From DATBAX01 sp963723765 (GTDB taxonomy: Bacteria; Acidobacteriota; Terriglobia; Terriglobales; Acidobacteriaceae), in assembly GCA_963723765.1 (NCBI GenBank), contig CAVRSD010000010.1:1-64000 (forward strand): 64,000 bases of DNA, read 5' to 3'. The notes under the pieces are model-generated. The model was not told the DNA's origin and did not search any database. It was given only the letters and a program-made list of their open reading frames with translations. Positions 28,395 to 36,639 of the stretch are shown here, piece by piece (position 1 is the first letter of the stretch; each line of letters begins with the position of its first letter). Both the position numbers and the translations under genes were made by a program.

Positions 28395-29009
28395 CTAAAC
28401 CGGGGAATTCTCATTCGTCCCCTGAGCCGAGCCGTCACCGGCATCCGCTACCTTGGGCATAGATGCCCATTCGACCTCGAAGGCGCCATGCCAGTGCTGA
28501 AGAATAGAATAGAAATCATCTGCCGCGAGCCAAACATCGCTGAGTGTGGCTGGGTCGTGGAGGTAGCCTTTACTGGACTTAAACGCGATCAGTCGAACCT
28601 GTTCTTGGACGTCAAACTGAAGCACGTAGCTTCCATCATCGAAAGCCTCATCGCCGTCGGGAGCCCACATGATGCGTTTCGACCGAATCAGGTCACTAAA
28701 CTCAGAGGTAGGCATGCCGAAATGACTTTCCTCCTGCTTCTCAGCACATAAAGCTTCGCGGAAGGCATCGGCGATTTCTCCCCCGTCCGACTCGGCCGCA
28801 AAAGGCACCGTATGGTTGCCCCGCATAGCGATACGCCTTTCAACCTCGTCATACGAACAGGCCAGCATTGTGCTGTCAATGCTGCGCTTACCATAGCAGC
28901 GGCCATTCACGTGAATGACGAAGAAACCGAGCGCCCGGAAACTTAGGCGTTCATATGCTCTCGTAATGCCTGATTCGATGGCAAAAACAGAAGGATTCCC
29001 GATAATCAA
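28395..29009 (-). CDS. Orphan immunity-type protein (resembles Imm42 family)
   Basis: A 204-residue soluble protein beginning MIIGNPSVFAIESGITRAYE, followed by FFVIHVNGRCYGKRSIDSTM. I recall this opening from Imm42-type immunity proteins that protect against polymorphic toxins; the match is from memory, not a search. No toxin gene (Rhs, CDI or large secreted protein) is next to it, so it may be an orphan or have another role. It starts at an ATG at 29009. The C-terminal ~15 residues are a Gly/Asn/Ser-rich tail. Confidence 0.5.
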   Translation of the reverse strand: MIIGNPSVFAIESGITRAYERLSFRALGFFVIHVNGRCYGKRSIDSTMLACSYDEVERRIAMRGNHTVPFAAESDGGEIADAFREALCAEKQEESHFGMPTSEFSDLIRSKRIMWAPDGDEAFDDGSYVLQFDVQEQVRLIAFKSSKGYLHDPATLSDVWLAADDFYSILQHWHGAFEVEWASMPKVADAGDGSAQGTNENSPV

Positions 29010-29254
29010 CTCAACACTCCTGATCTCGATGGGATTATTGTCTTCCTAGGCAAGGCAGGAAGAAAGGACTTCTTGAGGGATTGTCGTCGAAGGCAGCAGG
29101 AAAGGGCAAACCAGCAGTTCGACGTTTGATGCATAAGGGTAAAAAAGTAGGGAAGCCGAAGCTCCCCTACGCAAGCGAAAGAGGCGATATCATTTAGATA
29201 GAATCTCACTGTGGCAAAATAGTTGTCTTCCCCGAAGAGAAAAACGAAAAGAAA

Positions 29255-30151
29255 ATGAACGCCAAGACCGCCATTGTTCCGCAACCCAATCCGCCTCTGA
29301 CTCAGTCCATCGAGGACCACTGGATTACCCTCGATGGGGCGCGTATGCGGTTTCTGCGTAGCGGTGACGGCCCACCCCTCCTGCTCTTGCACGGACTGCT
29401 GGGGTATTCATTTTCCTGGCGCCATGCCATCCCAGTCCTGGCGCAGCAAGCCACCGTGCATGCAGTGGATATGTTGGGCGTGGGTTTTTCCGATCGCCCC
29501 GCAGGCATTGACTGTAGTTTGGAGGCGAGTGCCCGGCGTCTGCTTTTATTCCTCGATTCCGTCGGCGTGGAATCCTGCGATCTGCTGGGCACTTCGCATG
29601 GTGGCGCAGTATCGATGATGGCAGCCGCGCTGGCGCCTGAGCGAATTCGACGGTTGATTCTGGTTGCCCCGGTCAATCCATGGTCACGCAACGGCGCGGC
29701 CATGGCAGCATTTCTTAGCAGTCGTCCGGTAGCGCCAATTTTTCTCGGCCTCGCTCCTCATTTGAGCTTCACCCACAACTACTTATTGCGCCGGCTTTAC
29801 GGTGATCCGCGCCGCATTCGCCCCGGCACCCTCGAAGGCTACTCCGCACCATTCGCCATCCCCGGACTTTTCGAACACAGCCTAAGCGTCTTGCGCACCT
29901 GGAGCCGCGACTTGGGCAAACTCGAATCCGCTCTTCCGCGCATTACCCACATTCCAACCTTGCTGTTATGGGGTAGTGCCGACCCCGCCGTTACTCCAGC
30001 CTCGGCGGCGCCGTTACGTAAGCAGTTTGAGAACTGCCAACTGCGCATCTTTGACGGCGTCGGCCATCTACCCTACGAAGAAGTGCCCGATGAATTCAAC
30101 CAGGCGGTCGCGGAGTTTCTGGCCGGCGAGCAACTGCACGCACCTGCGTAA
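29255..30151 (+). CDS. Alpha/beta-fold hydrolase
   Basis: 298 residues. Oxyanion-hole motif LLLLHGLLGYSFSWRH, nucleophile elbow DLLGTSHGGAVSMMA (Ser), acid in LLWGSADPAVTP (Asp) and His in GVGHLPYEEVPDEF, in the order of the family. No signal peptide, so cytoplasmic. Closest in style to epoxide-hydrolase/haloalkane-dehalogenase/MhpC types; the substrate cannot be told. The gene stands alone, followed by a dispersed palindrome and the DUF58 gene. Confidence 0.88.
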   Translation: MNAKTAIVPQPNPPLTQSIEDHWITLDGARMRFLRSGDGPPLLLLHGLLGYSFSWRHAIPVLAQQATVHAVDMLGVGFSDRPAGIDCSLEASARRLLLFLDSVGVESCDLLGTSHGGAVSMMAAALAPERIRRLILVAPVNPWSRNGAAMAAFLSSRPVAPIFLGLAPHLSFTHNYLLRRLYGDPRRIRPGTLEGYSAPFAIPGLFEHSLSVLRTWSRDLGKLESALPRITHIPTLLLWGSADPAVTPASAAPLRKQFENCQLRIFDGVGHLPYEEVPDEFNQAVAEFLAGEQLHAPA

Positions 30152-30207
30152 CATTGCTGCTCGATCTGGTCGATGCTAGGCTCAAAGTGAGTAGACCAAC
30201 TTTAAGC

Positions 30208-30298
30208 ATTGTCATTCCGAGAAGCGAAGCGCCGAGGAATCTGCTTTCTGCCTGCACCACGGAAAAGCAGATTTCTCGCTTCGCTCGAAATGACAATG
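30208..30298. repeat. Dispersed palindrome, family B (GTCATTCC...GAAATGACA)
   Basis: Starts ATTGTCATTCCGAGAAGCG and ends TTCGCTCGAAATGACAAT, so the ends can pair into a long imperfect hairpin. A related copy lies at 56578-56664. Confidence 0.6.
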
Positions 30299-30324
30299 GG
30301 CAGGGTGTCCGGCTAATCGCACAC

Positions 30325-31785
30325 ATGTCCGCTTTCGTTCAACCCGCCGCAACGCCAAGTCTTTCCATTCCTCAGCAGCTCATTCGATCCTTGCATCTGG
30401 AAATCCCTGAAGTGTGGGTGCGTTTCTTATTGGCAATCGTTGGGCTGGGACTGGCTTTTGGCGCGGCCCTCTTTTCCACGATTTCACGGGACGCGGGAAA
30501 TTTCTGGGCTACGCTCATCCTCGCTTCGATTGCGTTGCTCCTGGCAGTCATCGTGGGATTGACCACAGTCCCTTATTTGGCACGCCGGGTGGCGGGTTCG
30601 CGTCTTCGCGACGCCTTCGATTATGAAGTCACCCGCGCCGGAATCATCTATGTCGCGGTTGTGCTCTTGATCGGCGTCGCCGCCCTCAACACCGGAAACA
30701 ATCTGCTCTACATTGTCGTTGCTGCCATGTTGGCCGCGATTCTGGTTTCAGGCATCGCATCGGCAATGGTTTTGCGCCATCTGCAACTGGATATTCGCTT
30801 GCCGGAGCACATTTTTGCCGGGCGCGAAACTCTGGGTCGGATTCGCTTGCGCAACCGTCGCCGGTGGCTGCCTTCGTTCTCCGTCAATGTAGTGTCGCTC
30901 AAGAAAAAGAAAGCCGGAGAGCACTGGCGTTGGGTGCCGGTCACCTTCGGTCTGCCGCCGGGGCGTCCGCCCGCCGACCAGTGGATCAGGCTGCCCGACC
31001 GCAAACTGCGCCGCATCGCCGAAAAAACTGCACCTCCCGGTATATTCGAAGGCTCGGTTTACTTCGCTTATATCCCGGCCGGCAACGAACCTGCCGCCGA
31101 TCTCCCGCTGAATTTTTCCCGTCGTGGACGCTACCAGCAGGAAAGTTTTGGTCTGGCTACGCGTTTTCCTTTCGCCTTCTTGAACAAAACCCGTCGTGTC
31201 CCACTGGCCCGCGAGATCATCGTTTACCCCGCAGTCGAGCCGACCGACGAACTGTTCGCAGCGCTGCCGATGATTGCCGGCGAATTCGAATCGTTCGTCC
31301 GTGGGCGTGGCGCCGATTTGTATCGCATCCGCGAATATTTGCCCGAGGACTCGGCCCGCCACGTGGATTGGAAAGCCACCGCGAAATCCGGTTCCCTCAA
31401 AGTTCGCGAGTTCAGTCGCGAGGACGAACGCAAGCTGCGCATCGTCTTCGATAATCCTGACGCCGGAGTCGTCTCGAAAGAAAATTACGAAAAGGCAGTC
31501 GCCTTGGCAGCCTCGCTCGGATGGCACTTCACCCAGGAGAACGCCGACGTCTCTTTTGTCGCACAGGAATTCGGCGGAGCCGCCGACATTTACCAGTTTC
31601 TCGATTACCTGGCTCTCGTCGAACCCAAAGCGGCACGTTCCGTCATCGAAAGCCTTCCGCCCTCGGATGAATACAACATCATCGTGACCGCCCGCCCGCG
31701 AGGCTCGATTCCCACGGCCCTCTGGGACCACTCCTATTTCCTGTTTATCGACCAGACCCGATCGCCGATGGTTGAGGTCCCGTGA
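30325..31785 (+). CDS. DUF58 domain membrane protein
   Basis: 486 residues from the ATG at 30325; the open frame extends upstream only through repeat DNA. There are two N-terminal pairs of membrane helices (VRFLLAIVGLGLAFGAALFS; TGNNLLYIVVAAMLAAILVS). A large C-terminal region carries the DUF58 core RIREYLPEDSARHVDWKATA then LKVREFSREDERKLRIVFDN. DUF58 proteins usually sit beside MoxR ATPases and transglutaminase-like genes; neither is here. Function in envelope or VWA-complex assembly is presumed, not shown. Confidence 0.88.
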   Translation: MSAFVQPAATPSLSIPQQLIRSLHLEIPEVWVRFLLAIVGLGLAFGAALFSTISRDAGNFWATLILASIALLLAVIVGLTTVPYLARRVAGSRLRDAFDYEVTRAGIIYVAVVLLIGVAALNTGNNLLYIVVAAMLAAILVSGIASAMVLRHLQLDIRLPEHIFAGRETLGRIRLRNRRRWLPSFSVNVVSLKKKKAGEHWRWVPVTFGLPPGRPPADQWIRLPDRKLRRIAEKTAPPGIFEGSVYFAYIPAGNEPAADLPLNFSRRGRYQQESFGLATRFPFAFLNKTRRVPLAREIIVYPAVEPTDELFAALPMIAGEFESFVRGRGADLYRIREYLPEDSARHVDWKATAKSGSLKVREFSREDERKLRIVFDNPDAGVVSKENYEKAVALAASLGWHFTQENADVSFVAQEFGGAADIYQFLDYLALVEPKAARSVIESLPPSDEYNIIVTARPRGSIPTALWDHSYFLFIDQTRSPMVEVP

Positions 31786-31864
31786 ACCGTTAAATCGGTA
31801 GATTTTGAGCCGATGCTGGTCTCAAGACGAGCTCCCAAAATTATTCTCTGAAAATTCCCAAAAT

Positions 31865-31877
31865 GGTAATCGTTACC
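31865..31877. promoter_or_regulatory. GGTAAYYGTTACC palindrome, copy 1
   Basis: GGTAATCGTTACC, arms GGTAA/TTACC. With copy 2 at 31954-31966 it forms a pair of 13-base sites 89 bases apart upstream of the membrane-protein gene at 32068. LacI- or GntR-like operator shape; the regulator is not in the window. Confidence 0.45.
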
Positions 31878-31953
31878 CCGTTCCAAGCTCTTTGCAGGCC
31901 GCCTTGCCTTCCTGCGTATGTGGTTGTTTTGCAATCACTTGCAAGCATTTCAA

Positions 31954-31966
31954 GGTAACTGTTACC
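31954..31966. promoter_or_regulatory. GGTAAYYGTTACC palindrome, copy 2
   Basis: GGTAACTGTTACC, perfect 6-base arms around one base, followed four bases later by another half-like GGTTAC. It is 102 bases before the ATG at 32068. Confidence 0.5.
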
Positions 31967-32067
31967 AGAGGTTACTTTCGTCCATTGACCCTTAGTCTGG
32001 AAATGCTAACCTGAATGGGCAAGGGAAGAAGTGTAGTTTAGCCGATGCGGCTGGAAGCAAATAGCAT

Positions 32068-32997
32068 ATGCATCCACAACTTGAAAACGCGCTTTGGATC
32101 GCCAGCCCGGTTCTCCAGTTGGGCGTAGTCGCGGTCATGTTGTGGCGCCGCACACATCGCGCTTTCCCAGTTTTTTTTGCCTACGTGGTGGCGCAAGTCC
32201 TGATGTTTGCCATGGTCTTTCCGGTTCGCATGTGGGGAAACTACAAAGAATATTTTTATTCCTATTGGATTTGTGAAGCCATCTCCCTGGTACTTGGTTT
32301 CATGGTGATCCATGAAATCTTTCTCGACACTTTTCGTCCCTTTCATACCCTGAAAGATCTCGGTTCCATCTTGTTCAAGTGGGCCGGTCTGGTCATGCTG
32401 TTAATGGCAGTAGTGGTGGCGGCTGCCAGCCCGGCTTCCTCCGAAGGGCCGCTGGTTCAATCCGTGATGACGGTGCAGCGCTGCGTTCGCATCATTCAAT
32501 GCGGATTGGTTCTTTTCCTCCTGATCTTCTCCAAGTACCTGGGTGTGTCCTGGAAGAACCGCAGTTTCGGGGTGGCTCTGGGCTTTGGCAGTTTTGCCAT
32601 CGTCGAACAAGTGGCCGTCGCGCTGCGGGCCAGTTCTTACATTCGACATGAAGATACCCTGAACTTCGCCATCCTGGTGGCCTACAACTTTGCGATCCTG
32701 GTTTGGATGGGATACATGGCCGCGAAAAAGTTTGCCCTGGAAGATATGACGGTTCTTTTGCCCACCCAACGCTGGGACCAGAGCCTCAATGACCTGCAAA
32801 ATCCGGGCACTCCAGATTCGCTCATTCCCATGTTCGAAGGCATGGTCGACCGGGCGTTTTCAAGAACCAAGGATCACTCGCTCATGGGAAACGATCAGGA
32901 ACTCGAAAAACTATTGATCTCGAGTGGAATCTCCGACTCTGCCGCAGCGGGAGCCAGACGCGGGCTTTTCTCCGAACACCTGGTTCAGAAAACTTAA
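32068..32997 (+). CDS. Hypothetical membrane protein with seven predicted helices
   Basis: 309 residues. About seven membrane helices lie within residues 1-220, for example WIASPVLQLGVVAVMLWRR, AFPVFFAYVVAQVLMFAMVF and CVRIIQCGLVLFLLIFSKYL. A ~90-residue soluble tail follows (PTQRWDQSLNDLQNPGTPDS). I recall several paralogues of this layout in Acidobacteriota, but no function is known. Two GTTACC palindromes upstream suggest specific regulation. A new transcription unit probably starts just after the DUF58 gene. Confidence 0.75.
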   Translation: MHPQLENALWIASPVLQLGVVAVMLWRRTHRAFPVFFAYVVAQVLMFAMVFPVRMWGNYKEYFYSYWICEAISLVLGFMVIHEIFLDTFRPFHTLKDLGSILFKWAGLVMLLMAVVVAAASPASSEGPLVQSVMTVQRCVRIIQCGLVLFLLIFSKYLGVSWKNRSFGVALGFGSFAIVEQVAVALRASSYIRHEDTLNFAILVAYNFAILVWMGYMAAKKFALEDMTVLLPTQRWDQSLNDLQNPGTPDSLIPMFEGMVDRAFSRTKDHSLMGNDQELEKLLISSGISDSAAAGARRGLFSEHLVQKT

Positions 32998-33312
32998 ATA
33001 TTCTTTATTCAAAACCGCACTCTGACCGCTTCCGTGAAATCCGCGTTATACCCGCTTCTTCCGTCCTGTTCGGTTTTTGGAACATCTTTTTAATCTCCGA
33101 AAGCCCCAGTTTATACATAAAGTGTTTGTTCAATGTTGCCGTGGCAACCATAAGTTATTTCTAGTAGATCAGCGCTTAACATTTCTCGTTTCGCCTGTCT
33201 CCTTTCCCGCCTGATGGATGTCGACGCCAAGACCTCGTTGACATTACCTATATAATCCGTGACCAAGAGGATTCCCGCTCCCAGGGGATCCGCATTCAAG
33301 GAGAAACACACT
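32998..33312. other. Intergenic leader region of the small exported peptide gene
   Basis: No gene seen. A consensus TATAAT lies at 33251-33256, about 57 bases before the peptide ATG. TTGACA at 33238-33243 is too close to it to be its -35 element. This is a possible promoter only. Confidence 0.3.
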
Positions 33313-33444
33313 ATGAAGCATGCGGTCAGGATGTTGATCCTGATGGTAGGTCTTGCATGTACGTATGTCGTGATCGCTGCCCCGATGACTTCGGCAGAGG
33401 TCGGACCCATGCCAACATGCAACCCTAATACTGGTTGCAAGTAA
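33313..33444 (+). CDS. Small exported peptide, 43 aa
   Basis: The ATG at 33313 has a strong ribosome-binding site (AAGGAGAAA). The product starts MKHAVRMLILMVGLACTYVV, a classic signal peptide, with a likely signal-peptidase site after PMTSA. The predicted mature part is about 15 residues, EVGPMPTCNPNTGCK, with two Cys seven positions apart that could form a disulfide loop. A strong terminator follows at 33521-33561, so it is probably a single-gene transcript. No family recognised; it could be a secreted signal, a bacteriocin-like peptide or an envelope peptide. Confidence 0.6.
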   Translation: MKHAVRMLILMVGLACTYVVIAAPMTSAEVGPMPTCNPNTGCK

Positions 33445-33520
33445 TCAGGTCGTAATGCGACCTTTTTACCAATCCCAATGATTACTTAGAGCTCCCGCCC
33501 TAAACGGCTATCGCTCTTGT

Positions 33521-33561
33521 GGGCTGACATTTGCAAAAGGCAATGTCAGCCCTCTTTTTTT
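33521..33561 (+). terminator. Rho-independent terminator after the small peptide gene
   Basis: Perfect 11-base stem GGGCTGACATT / AATGTCAGCCC around a 10-base loop, then TCTTTTTTT. It can also serve the convergent minus-strand gene less well. Confidence 0.85.
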
Positions 33562-33582
33562 GCAAACGTTTTCAGTGCGGAT

Positions 33583-35718
33583 TTAACGCTTCCCGAGCGG
33601 CCCACGAAGCACTTCGGCTAGTTCTTCGGGATTAGAAATTGGCGGCAGGCAAGTGAATCCTGAACAAACTACCGCCATCGTTTTTCCGTCCTTGACCGCC
33701 GGCAACAGAGGAATGGTCTCTGCCAACCCAGCTGGCAAGTTTTGTGCAGTCACCTGGCTGGTTTCCAGCCCGAGCACAGTTTTCCCAAAGAAAAAGTCTT
33801 TGACCGCTGCGGCATAAAGTTGGTCCGCTGATTCGCCGTCTCCCACCACAACAATCTGGACCTGCGGCTGAGAAAAATACACCGCTGCAATGCCATAGGT
33901 GGCCGCAAAAATCCCGTACCTGTCAGCCAATCCGCCCAGCACTTCGATGGTCTGCTCAGCTTGATCCCGATAGCTTTCCTGGTTGGTGAAAGCATACAGA
34001 CGCAACAAAGCGATGGCCGCCACCGAATTTCCCGCCGGCGTGGGTGAATCCTGAAAAGGCTTACGCCGCGTGCCCAGCACCCCTAGAACTTTTTCAGTTT
34101 CACCAGATTTTTCCGTATCAAAAAAGCCGCCACCTGTCACATCAAAGAAACGCTCCACCATCGCGTCTGCAATGTTCTTCGCGAAATTGAAGTAGCTCAG
34201 ATCGGCGGTCGCCTCGTATGCATCCAGACAGGCGACGGCGGTGAAAGCGTAATCCTCAAGCATGCCGGCGACCTGCCGCCGCTCGGCATTCGCGTCCGAA
34301 TACGCGATCACGTGCAGCAATCCACTTTTTGCGTTCCAGCCCTCGGCGAGGACTCGATCCAGCGAACGCAGCGCAAAATGCCGGGCGGCATCGAGCTGCA
34401 AAACTTTGGCGGCTTCCAGGTAAGCCGAGATGCAGAGCGCGTTCCAGCCCACATAGACCGTCTTGTCCACATAGGGAGTCGTGCGCTTCAACCGCGCCGC
34501 ATACATTTTTCCCCGGGCAGATTTGAGCAACTCTCGCACCTGCTCCCGAGTGATGCTCATCCGGATCGCAATTTCCTCCACCGAAGCCCGCACATACAAA
34601 ACATTCTTCTCCGGATTGTGATGCATCTCCCCGATTTCATTGATGTCATAGTGCAGGCTGGCCACTTTCGCTTCGTCTTCCGTCAAGACCGCTTCTGCTT
34701 CGGCCAGGGTCCAGGTGAAGTAGTCGCCGTCATCTTCCAGCGAAATATCCGCGTCCTGCGAAGCATAAAACCCGCCACGCTCCCGGTCGCTCAGCCATTC
34801 ATCCATCCAGCGAATGATGTCGCGGGCCACGTCGGCAAAAAACTCCGACCCGGTTACCTGATACCCATGCACATAGTTCTTCAGCAGTTCGGAGTTGTCG
34901 TAGCACATCTTCTCGAAATGTGGCACGCCCCAGTGATCGTCTACTGAATAGCGATGAAATCCCCCAGCCAGTTGGTCGTACACGCCGCCACGCGCCATCT
35001 TCTCCAATGAAGTGATAATCACATTCCGCAATTCTTTATCGCCGGAACGGGCATACTGATCAATCAACAGATCAAGCGCCGACGGATGAGGAAACTTCGG
35101 CGCGTTCCCAAATCCTCCATTTTTCTCATCAAACATGTCCACCGCGGATTTCACAATGGAGCCAATCACGCTCGGCGAAAAACGTCCACCGCCGCCGGCA
35201 AACAACTCTGATTGGGCAAGCTGGCTCTCCACCATCTGCGCCTGCTCCATCACATCGCCATTTTTTTCGCGATACGCATCCGCAATCGAAGTCAGCACCC
35301 GCCTGAAACTGGGACGGCCATAGCCATCCTCCGGCGGAAAATAAGTCCCGCCATAAAACGGTTTGCCGTCAGGCGTAAGAAACGCCGTAAGCGGCCAGCC
35401 TCCCTGCCCGCTGATCGCGCTGACCGCCACCTGATAGCGGCTGTCGATATCCGGACGCTCATCGCGATCCACCTTCACCGCAATAAATCGTTCATTCAAA
35501 ATCTGCGCAATTTCCGGATCGTCATACGATTCCCGGTCCATCACATGACACCAATGGCACCACACCGCGCCAATATCCAGCAGCATCGGCTTGTTCTCCC
35601 GCCGCGCCGTCGCGAACGCCTCTTCTCCCCACTCATGCCACCTCACCGGCTGATTCATGGCGGAGCGAAGATAAGCGGAGGAAGCTTTTGAGAGGGAATT
35701 GAGAGTATGGGAGGACAT
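33583..35718 (-). CDS. Thioredoxin-domain protein of the YyaL/DUF255 (SPATA20-like) family
   Basis: 711 residues, the usual length. The N-terminal thioredoxin-like domain has the WCHWCHVM active site (MLLDIGAVWCHWCHVMDRES) and VDRDERPDID. The rest is an (alpha/alpha)6 N-acyl-glucosamine-epimerase-like barrel (GAGGVYDQLAGGFHRYSVDD-type sequence, HFEKMCYDNSELLKNYVHG). Cytoplasmic; biochemical role unknown. It stands alone. The ATG at 35718 is the first in frame, but the second Met at residue 21 (MNQPVRWHEWGEEAF), where homology begins, could also be the start. Confidence 0.93.
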   Translation of the reverse strand: MSSHTLNSLSKASSAYLRSAMNQPVRWHEWGEEAFATARRENKPMLLDIGAVWCHWCHVMDRESYDDPEIAQILNERFIAVKVDRDERPDIDSRYQVAVSAISGQGGWPLTAFLTPDGKPFYGGTYFPPEDGYGRPSFRRVLTSIADAYREKNGDVMEQAQMVESQLAQSELFAGGGGRFSPSVIGSIVKSAVDMFDEKNGGFGNAPKFPHPSALDLLIDQYARSGDKELRNVIITSLEKMARGGVYDQLAGGFHRYSVDDHWGVPHFEKMCYDNSELLKNYVHGYQVTGSEFFADVARDIIRWMDEWLSDRERGGFYASQDADISLEDDGDYFTWTLAEAEAVLTEDEAKVASLHYDINEIGEMHHNPEKNVLYVRASVEEIAIRMSITREQVRELLKSARGKMYAARLKRTTPYVDKTVYVGWNALCISAYLEAAKVLQLDAARHFALRSLDRVLAEGWNAKSGLLHVIAYSDANAERRQVAGMLEDYAFTAVACLDAYEATADLSYFNFAKNIADAMVERFFDVTGGGFFDTEKSGETEKVLGVLGTRRKPFQDSPTPAGNSVAAIALLRLYAFTNQESYRDQAEQTIEVLGGLADRYGIFAATYGIAAVYFSQPQVQIVVVGDGESADQLYAAAVKDFFFGKTVLGLETSQVTAQNLPAGLAETIPLLPAVKDGKTMAVVCSGFTCLPPISNPEELAEVLRGPLGKR

Positions 35719-35752
35719 GATTCAAGTTTAAATGGTTTGGGGAGATTGTAGA

Positions 35753-35815
35753 TTTGAGATTGCAGATTTCAGATTGAAAACCCGAACAAATCTGAAATCT
35801 TCAATCTGAAATCAA
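35753..35815. repeat. AGATTT/AATCTGAAA inverted repeat
   Basis: TTTCAGATTGAAAA and AATCTGAAATCTTCAATCTG pair as an imperfect A+T-rich hairpin upstream of the DUF255 gene and next to repeat family C. Confidence 0.5.
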
Positions 35816-35818
35816 CCG

Positions 35819-35862
35819 GGTGCCCCGTCCTTCTCGCGCACTTTGCGAGAGGGCGGGGCTTT
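35819..35862. repeat. Dispersed hairpin repeat, family C (copy 1)
   Basis: GGTGCCCCGTCCTTCTCGCG then CACTTTGCGAGAGGGCGGGG; the two halves pair around a short loop. It sits immediately beyond the vapC stop. A second direct copy at 36591-36635 lies on the other side of vapBC. A third, inverted, lies at 52124-52168. Confidence 0.75.
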
Positions 35863-35870
35863 TCAATTGT

Positions 35871-36293
35871 CTACTTGATCAGCGGGTTGACCACTTGCAC
35901 CACTCCGTATTTCTGACCAGCCGCCAAATCTTCCGAATAAACAACCGTAGCCCCGGCGCTTTCAGCCGCCTGCAAAACCAGCGCATCCCAGAAAGAAGTC
36001 TTGTATCGCAACTCGATCTCCAGTGCCTGAAGAACCGATTCCGGAGTGTTGACCACAATCTCCCAACTCAGATAATCCTGAATCAGTCTGCGGATTTCTT
36101 CCACAGGAAGTGGCTTGGCAAGCTTTCTGCGAAGATTAATGCAAAGCTCCTGCAGGACCTGTGTGCTCAGCACGCCTTGTCCAGAATGCCACAGGCGTTC
36201 AATCAACTCTTTTGCCCGATCATGTTTTATGCCAGTGGAGCGATCGTGCGCATAAATCAGAATGTTGGTATCGACGAAATATTTATCACTCAT
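35871..36293 (-). CDS. vapC: PIN-domain ribonuclease toxin (VapC type)
   Basis: 140 residues, standard PIN size. The acidic site residues are visible: first Asp in YFVDTNILIYAHDRS, Glu in the AKELIERLW helix, and Asp in SFWDALVLQAAESAG and VVYSEDLAAGQ. VapC toxins cleave tRNA or rRNA. The ATG overlaps the antitoxin stop by four bases. The pair is bounded by two direct copies of repeat family C. Confidence 0.9.
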   Translation of the reverse strand: MSDKYFVDTNILIYAHDRSTGIKHDRAKELIERLWHSGQGVLSTQVLQELCINLRRKLAKPLPVEEIRRLIQDYLSWEIVVNTPESVLQALEIELRYKTSFWDALVLQAAESAGATVVYSEDLAAGQKYGVVQVVNPLIK

Positions 36294-36523
36294 CGCTCAT
36301 GAAGCTCGTCGCGGGAACTGGGACGCGTCCATCGCAAGTCCAGCCCTTCCCGCAGCCGGGCCAAAGCCCGCTTGCGCGCCCGGTTGTAGGTTTGGCGCTG
36401 GCGCACGATTTCCTCGAGGCGCGCCGCCAGCAGGGCACTGATCGAGGTGTCCTCTTCAGCCGCCAGGATTCGCGCCTCGCGCAACAACTCGACATCCAAC
36501 TTAAGGGTAATATTCGCCTTCAT
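36290..36523 (-). CDS. vapB: VapB-type antitoxin
   Basis: 77 residues from the ATG at 36523 (a second ATG two codons upstream also fits). The N-terminus MKANITLKLDVELLREARIL is the beta-helix-helix start of a ribbon-helix-helix DNA-binding domain. The charged C-terminal half (RARKRALARLREGLDLRWTR) would wrap the toxin. Overlap with vapC (ATGA) shows translational coupling. It should repress its own promoter in 36524-36590. Confidence 0.85.
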   Translation of the reverse strand: MKANITLKLDVELLREARILAAEEDTSISALLAARLEEIVRQRQTYNRARKRALARLREGLDLRWTRPSSRDELHER

Positions 36524-36590
36524 AAGCACGTAAGTAAGTGCAGCACAATTTTACGTGCTAAATGGATAAATGTCAACAAGCCGCAATTAG

Positions 36591-36635
36591 GGTGCCCCGT
36601 CCTTCTCGCGCACTTTGCGAGAGGTTGGGGGTTTT
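36591..36635. repeat. Dispersed hairpin repeat, family C (copy 2)
   Basis: The same GGTGCCCCGTCCTTCTCGCG start and CACTTTGCGAGAGG as copy 1 in the same orientation, about 770 bases away. It lies just beyond the stop of the oxidoreductase gene that ends at 36640. Confidence 0.75.
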
Positions 36636-36639
36636 TGAC

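Noticed and set aside
33238..33256. TTGACA and TATAAT as one sigma-70 promoter before the small peptide gene
   Set aside because: Only seven bases separate them; a working promoter needs about 17. TATAAT alone is kept as a weak candidate.
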